Origin: Pseudomonadota bacterium
Lineage (GTDB): Bacteria; Pseudomonadota; Gammaproteobacteria; Burkholderiales; Burkholderiaceae_D
Direction: 5' to 3'
Length of the DNA: 6,115 nt
Assembly: GCA_023391395.1 (NCBI GenBank)
Contig: JAEWBA010000396.1
Location: 1-6,115, forward strand
Shown here: positions 4,857-6,115 of the stretch, piece after piece
Numbering within the stretch: position 1 is the first letter of the stretch
Layout: every line of letters starts with the position of its first letter
Notes under the pieces: generated by a model
What the model was told of the DNA's origin: nothing
Database searches by the model: none
Seen by the model: only the letters and a program-made list of their open reading frames with translations
Position numbers and translations under genes: made by a program

Positions 4857-6115
4857 CTATTTGCGGGACGGAGGGAACAAGCCGTCCCACCACTCCTTGA
4901 ACGAGCCCGTCACCATGCGGATCGAATCCGGATCGCCCTGCAGCAGCGCCGAAAAGTAAGCCTTGGCCTGCTTGCCGGTGATGTGGGGCGGCAGCGGCGG
5001 CACTTCCGGGTCGGTCACCATTTCCAGCAGCGTGGGCACGCGCGAAGACAGGGCGCGATCCCAGGCCGGCCCCACATCCTCGGGCCGATCCACGCGGATG
5101 CCCTGCAAGCCGATCAGGTCCGCATAGGCGGCATAGGGGAATTCCGGCAGGACCTGCGAGGGCTCGAACTTCGGGTCGCCCTCCATGACGCGCTGCTCCC
5201 AGGTCACCTGGTTCAGATCGCCATTGTTCAGCACCATGACTGTCAGGCGCGGGTCGCTCCACTGACGCCAGACTTTGGAGATGGTGATGAGCCCGCTGAT
5301 GCCGTTCATCTGCATGGCACCGTCGCCGACCATGGCAATCACCGGCCGGTCCGGGTGCGCAAACTTGGCGGCGATGGCATAGGGAACCGCCGGGCCCATG
5401 GTGGCCAATCCACCGGACAGCGAAGCCATCATGCCGCGCCGGATCTTGAGATCGCGCGCATACCAGTTTGCGGCGGAGCCGGAATCGCAGGTGAGAATGC
5501 AGCCCTCGGGCAGGCGCGGAGACAGCTCCCAGAACACGCGCTGCGGATTGATCGGCTTGGCTTCGTTCTTGGAGCGTGCTTCCAGCACGCTCCACCAGCG
5601 CTGGACATTCTCTTCGAGTTCGCGGCGCCAGCCTTGATCCTGTTTCGGCTTCAGGTAAGGGATCAGCGCGCGCAGGGTCTGCCGGCTGTCGCCGACCAGG
5701 CCGACCTCCATCGGATAGCGCAGGTTGAGCATGCGCGGCTCGATGTCGATCTGCACGCCGCGCGCCTGCCCTTCCTTGGGCAGGAATTCGGAATAGGGAA
5801 ATCCCGATCCGATCATCAGCAAGGTGTCGCAGCTATTCATCATGTCCCAGCTCGGCTTGGTGCCGAGCAGGCCGATGGAGCCCGTGACGAAAGGCAGGTC
5901 GTCCGGCACCGCCGCCTTGCCCAGCAGCGCCTTGGCCACGCCGGCGCCAAGCAGATTGGCGACCTCGATGATTTCGTCGGTGGCGTGCAGTGCGCCGGCG
6001 CCGACCAGCATGGCCACCTTGCTGCCGGCATTGAGCACATCGGCGGCACGCTCTAGGCCGCTTGCCGCCGGCACGGTCGCGAGCGTGGTTTTGCCGATGC
6101 CGGTATGCACGGTGC
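4857..6115 (-). CDS. ThDP-dependent pyruvate oxidase/acetolactate synthase-like enzyme, N-terminus beyond window
   Basis: 418 residues are visible, ending at TAG 4857; the frame is open at the right edge, so roughly the first 170-190 residues (the pyrimidine-binding domain with the catalytic Glu) are outside. The visible part contains the central Rossmann-like domain (LVGAGALHATDEI, then GVQIDIEP) and the ThDP-binding domain. The latter has GDGAMQMNG (about residues 263-265 for GDG, counting Thr from codon 6113 as 1) and NNGDLNQVTWEQR, the Mg-ThDP motif. The GDG-to-NN distance is 30 residues, longer than the usual 24-27, because of a WRQWSDPR insertion. The C-terminus (VPPLPPHITGKQAKAYF...) resembles proteins annotated as thiamine-pyrophosphate-requiring, related to PoxB. 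Decarboxylation of pyruvate or another 2-oxoacid is likely. A quinone-linked pyruvate oxidase would feed the respiratory chain alongside the nearby oxidase, but that is inference. Confidence 0.93.
   Translation of the reverse strand, partial: TVHTGIGKTTLATVPAASGLERAADVLNAGSKVAMLVGAGALHATDEIIEVANLLGAGVAKALLGKAAVPDDLPFVTGSIGLLGTKPSWDMMNSCDTLLMIGSGFPYSEFLPKEGQARGVQIDIEPRMLNLRYPMEVGLVGDSRQTLRALIPYLKPKQDQGWRRELEENVQRWWSVLEARSKNEAKPINPQRVFWELSPRLPEGCILTCDSGSAANWYARDLKIRRGMMASLSGGLATMGPAVPYAIAAKFAHPDRPVIAMVGDGAMQMNGISGLITISKVWRQWSDPRLTVMVLNNGDLNQVTWEQRVMEGDPKFEPSQVLPEFPYAAYADLIGLQGIRVDRPEDVGPAWDRALSSRVPTLLEMVTDPEVPPLPPHITGKQAKAYFSALLQGDPDSIRMVTGSFKEWWDGLFPPSRK

Noticed and set aside
4983..6056. Long plus-strand open frame opposite the ThDP enzyme
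   Set aside because: It is a shadow of the well-supported minus-strand enzyme, with low-complexity His/Arg/Gln-rich translation and no motif.

Overview
This is a high-GC stretch from what looks like a proteobacterial chromosome. Gene content and codon use suggest a betaproteobacterium of the Burkholderiales (Bordetella/Achromobacter-like). That placement is inference from general familiarity, not from a marker gene.

Left part (1-2333): two minus-strand genes encode the core of a heme-copper terminal oxidase. Transcription order is subunit II, then subunit I. Subunit II is a lipoprotein-type CuA subunit with a C-terminal cytochrome c domain (caa3 type). Subunit I is cut by the window edge. 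The two overlap by 4 bases (ATGA). The metal and heme ligands visible are intact. However, the K-channel lysine of subunit I (bovine K319) is Gln, the subunit II glutamate at the K-channel entrance (bovine E62) is absent, and three D-channel asparagines are replaced. This looks like a divergent oxidase subfamily.

Middle (2334-3260): a plus-strand CopD/HemJ-like four-helix membrane protein starts divergently from the oxidase. It ends tail-to-tail with a minus-strand DUF2231 four-helix membrane protein.

Scar region (3261-4067): this 807-base stretch holds no intact gene. It has a cluster of short GC-rich palindromes at 3361-3428. After that comes the first 24 codons of a GH15 (glucoamylase/trehalase-type) gene on the plus strand, broken at about 3544. 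It is joined to the 5' part of a short-chain dehydrogenase (SDR) gene on the minus strand, which lacks its 3' half and also carries a one-base frameshift. The simplest reading is a single deletion that removed the 3' ends of two convergent genes and whatever lay between them.

Right part (4068-6115): an intact plus-strand PAP2-family phosphatase faces, tail-to-tail with an 18-base gap, a minus-strand ThDP-dependent enzyme related to pyruvate oxidase. The second gene lacks its N-terminal domain because of the window edge.

Taken together this resembles an accessory respiratory and membrane island: alternative oxidase, heme/copper-linked membrane protein, pyruvate-oxidase-like enzyme and lipid phosphatase, with former carbohydrate and dehydrogenase genes decaying in the middle. 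No RNA gene, CRISPR array or insertion sequence was seen. I found no evidence for a wholly new system. The most informative points are the oxidase proton-channel substitutions and the GH15/SDR deletion scar.
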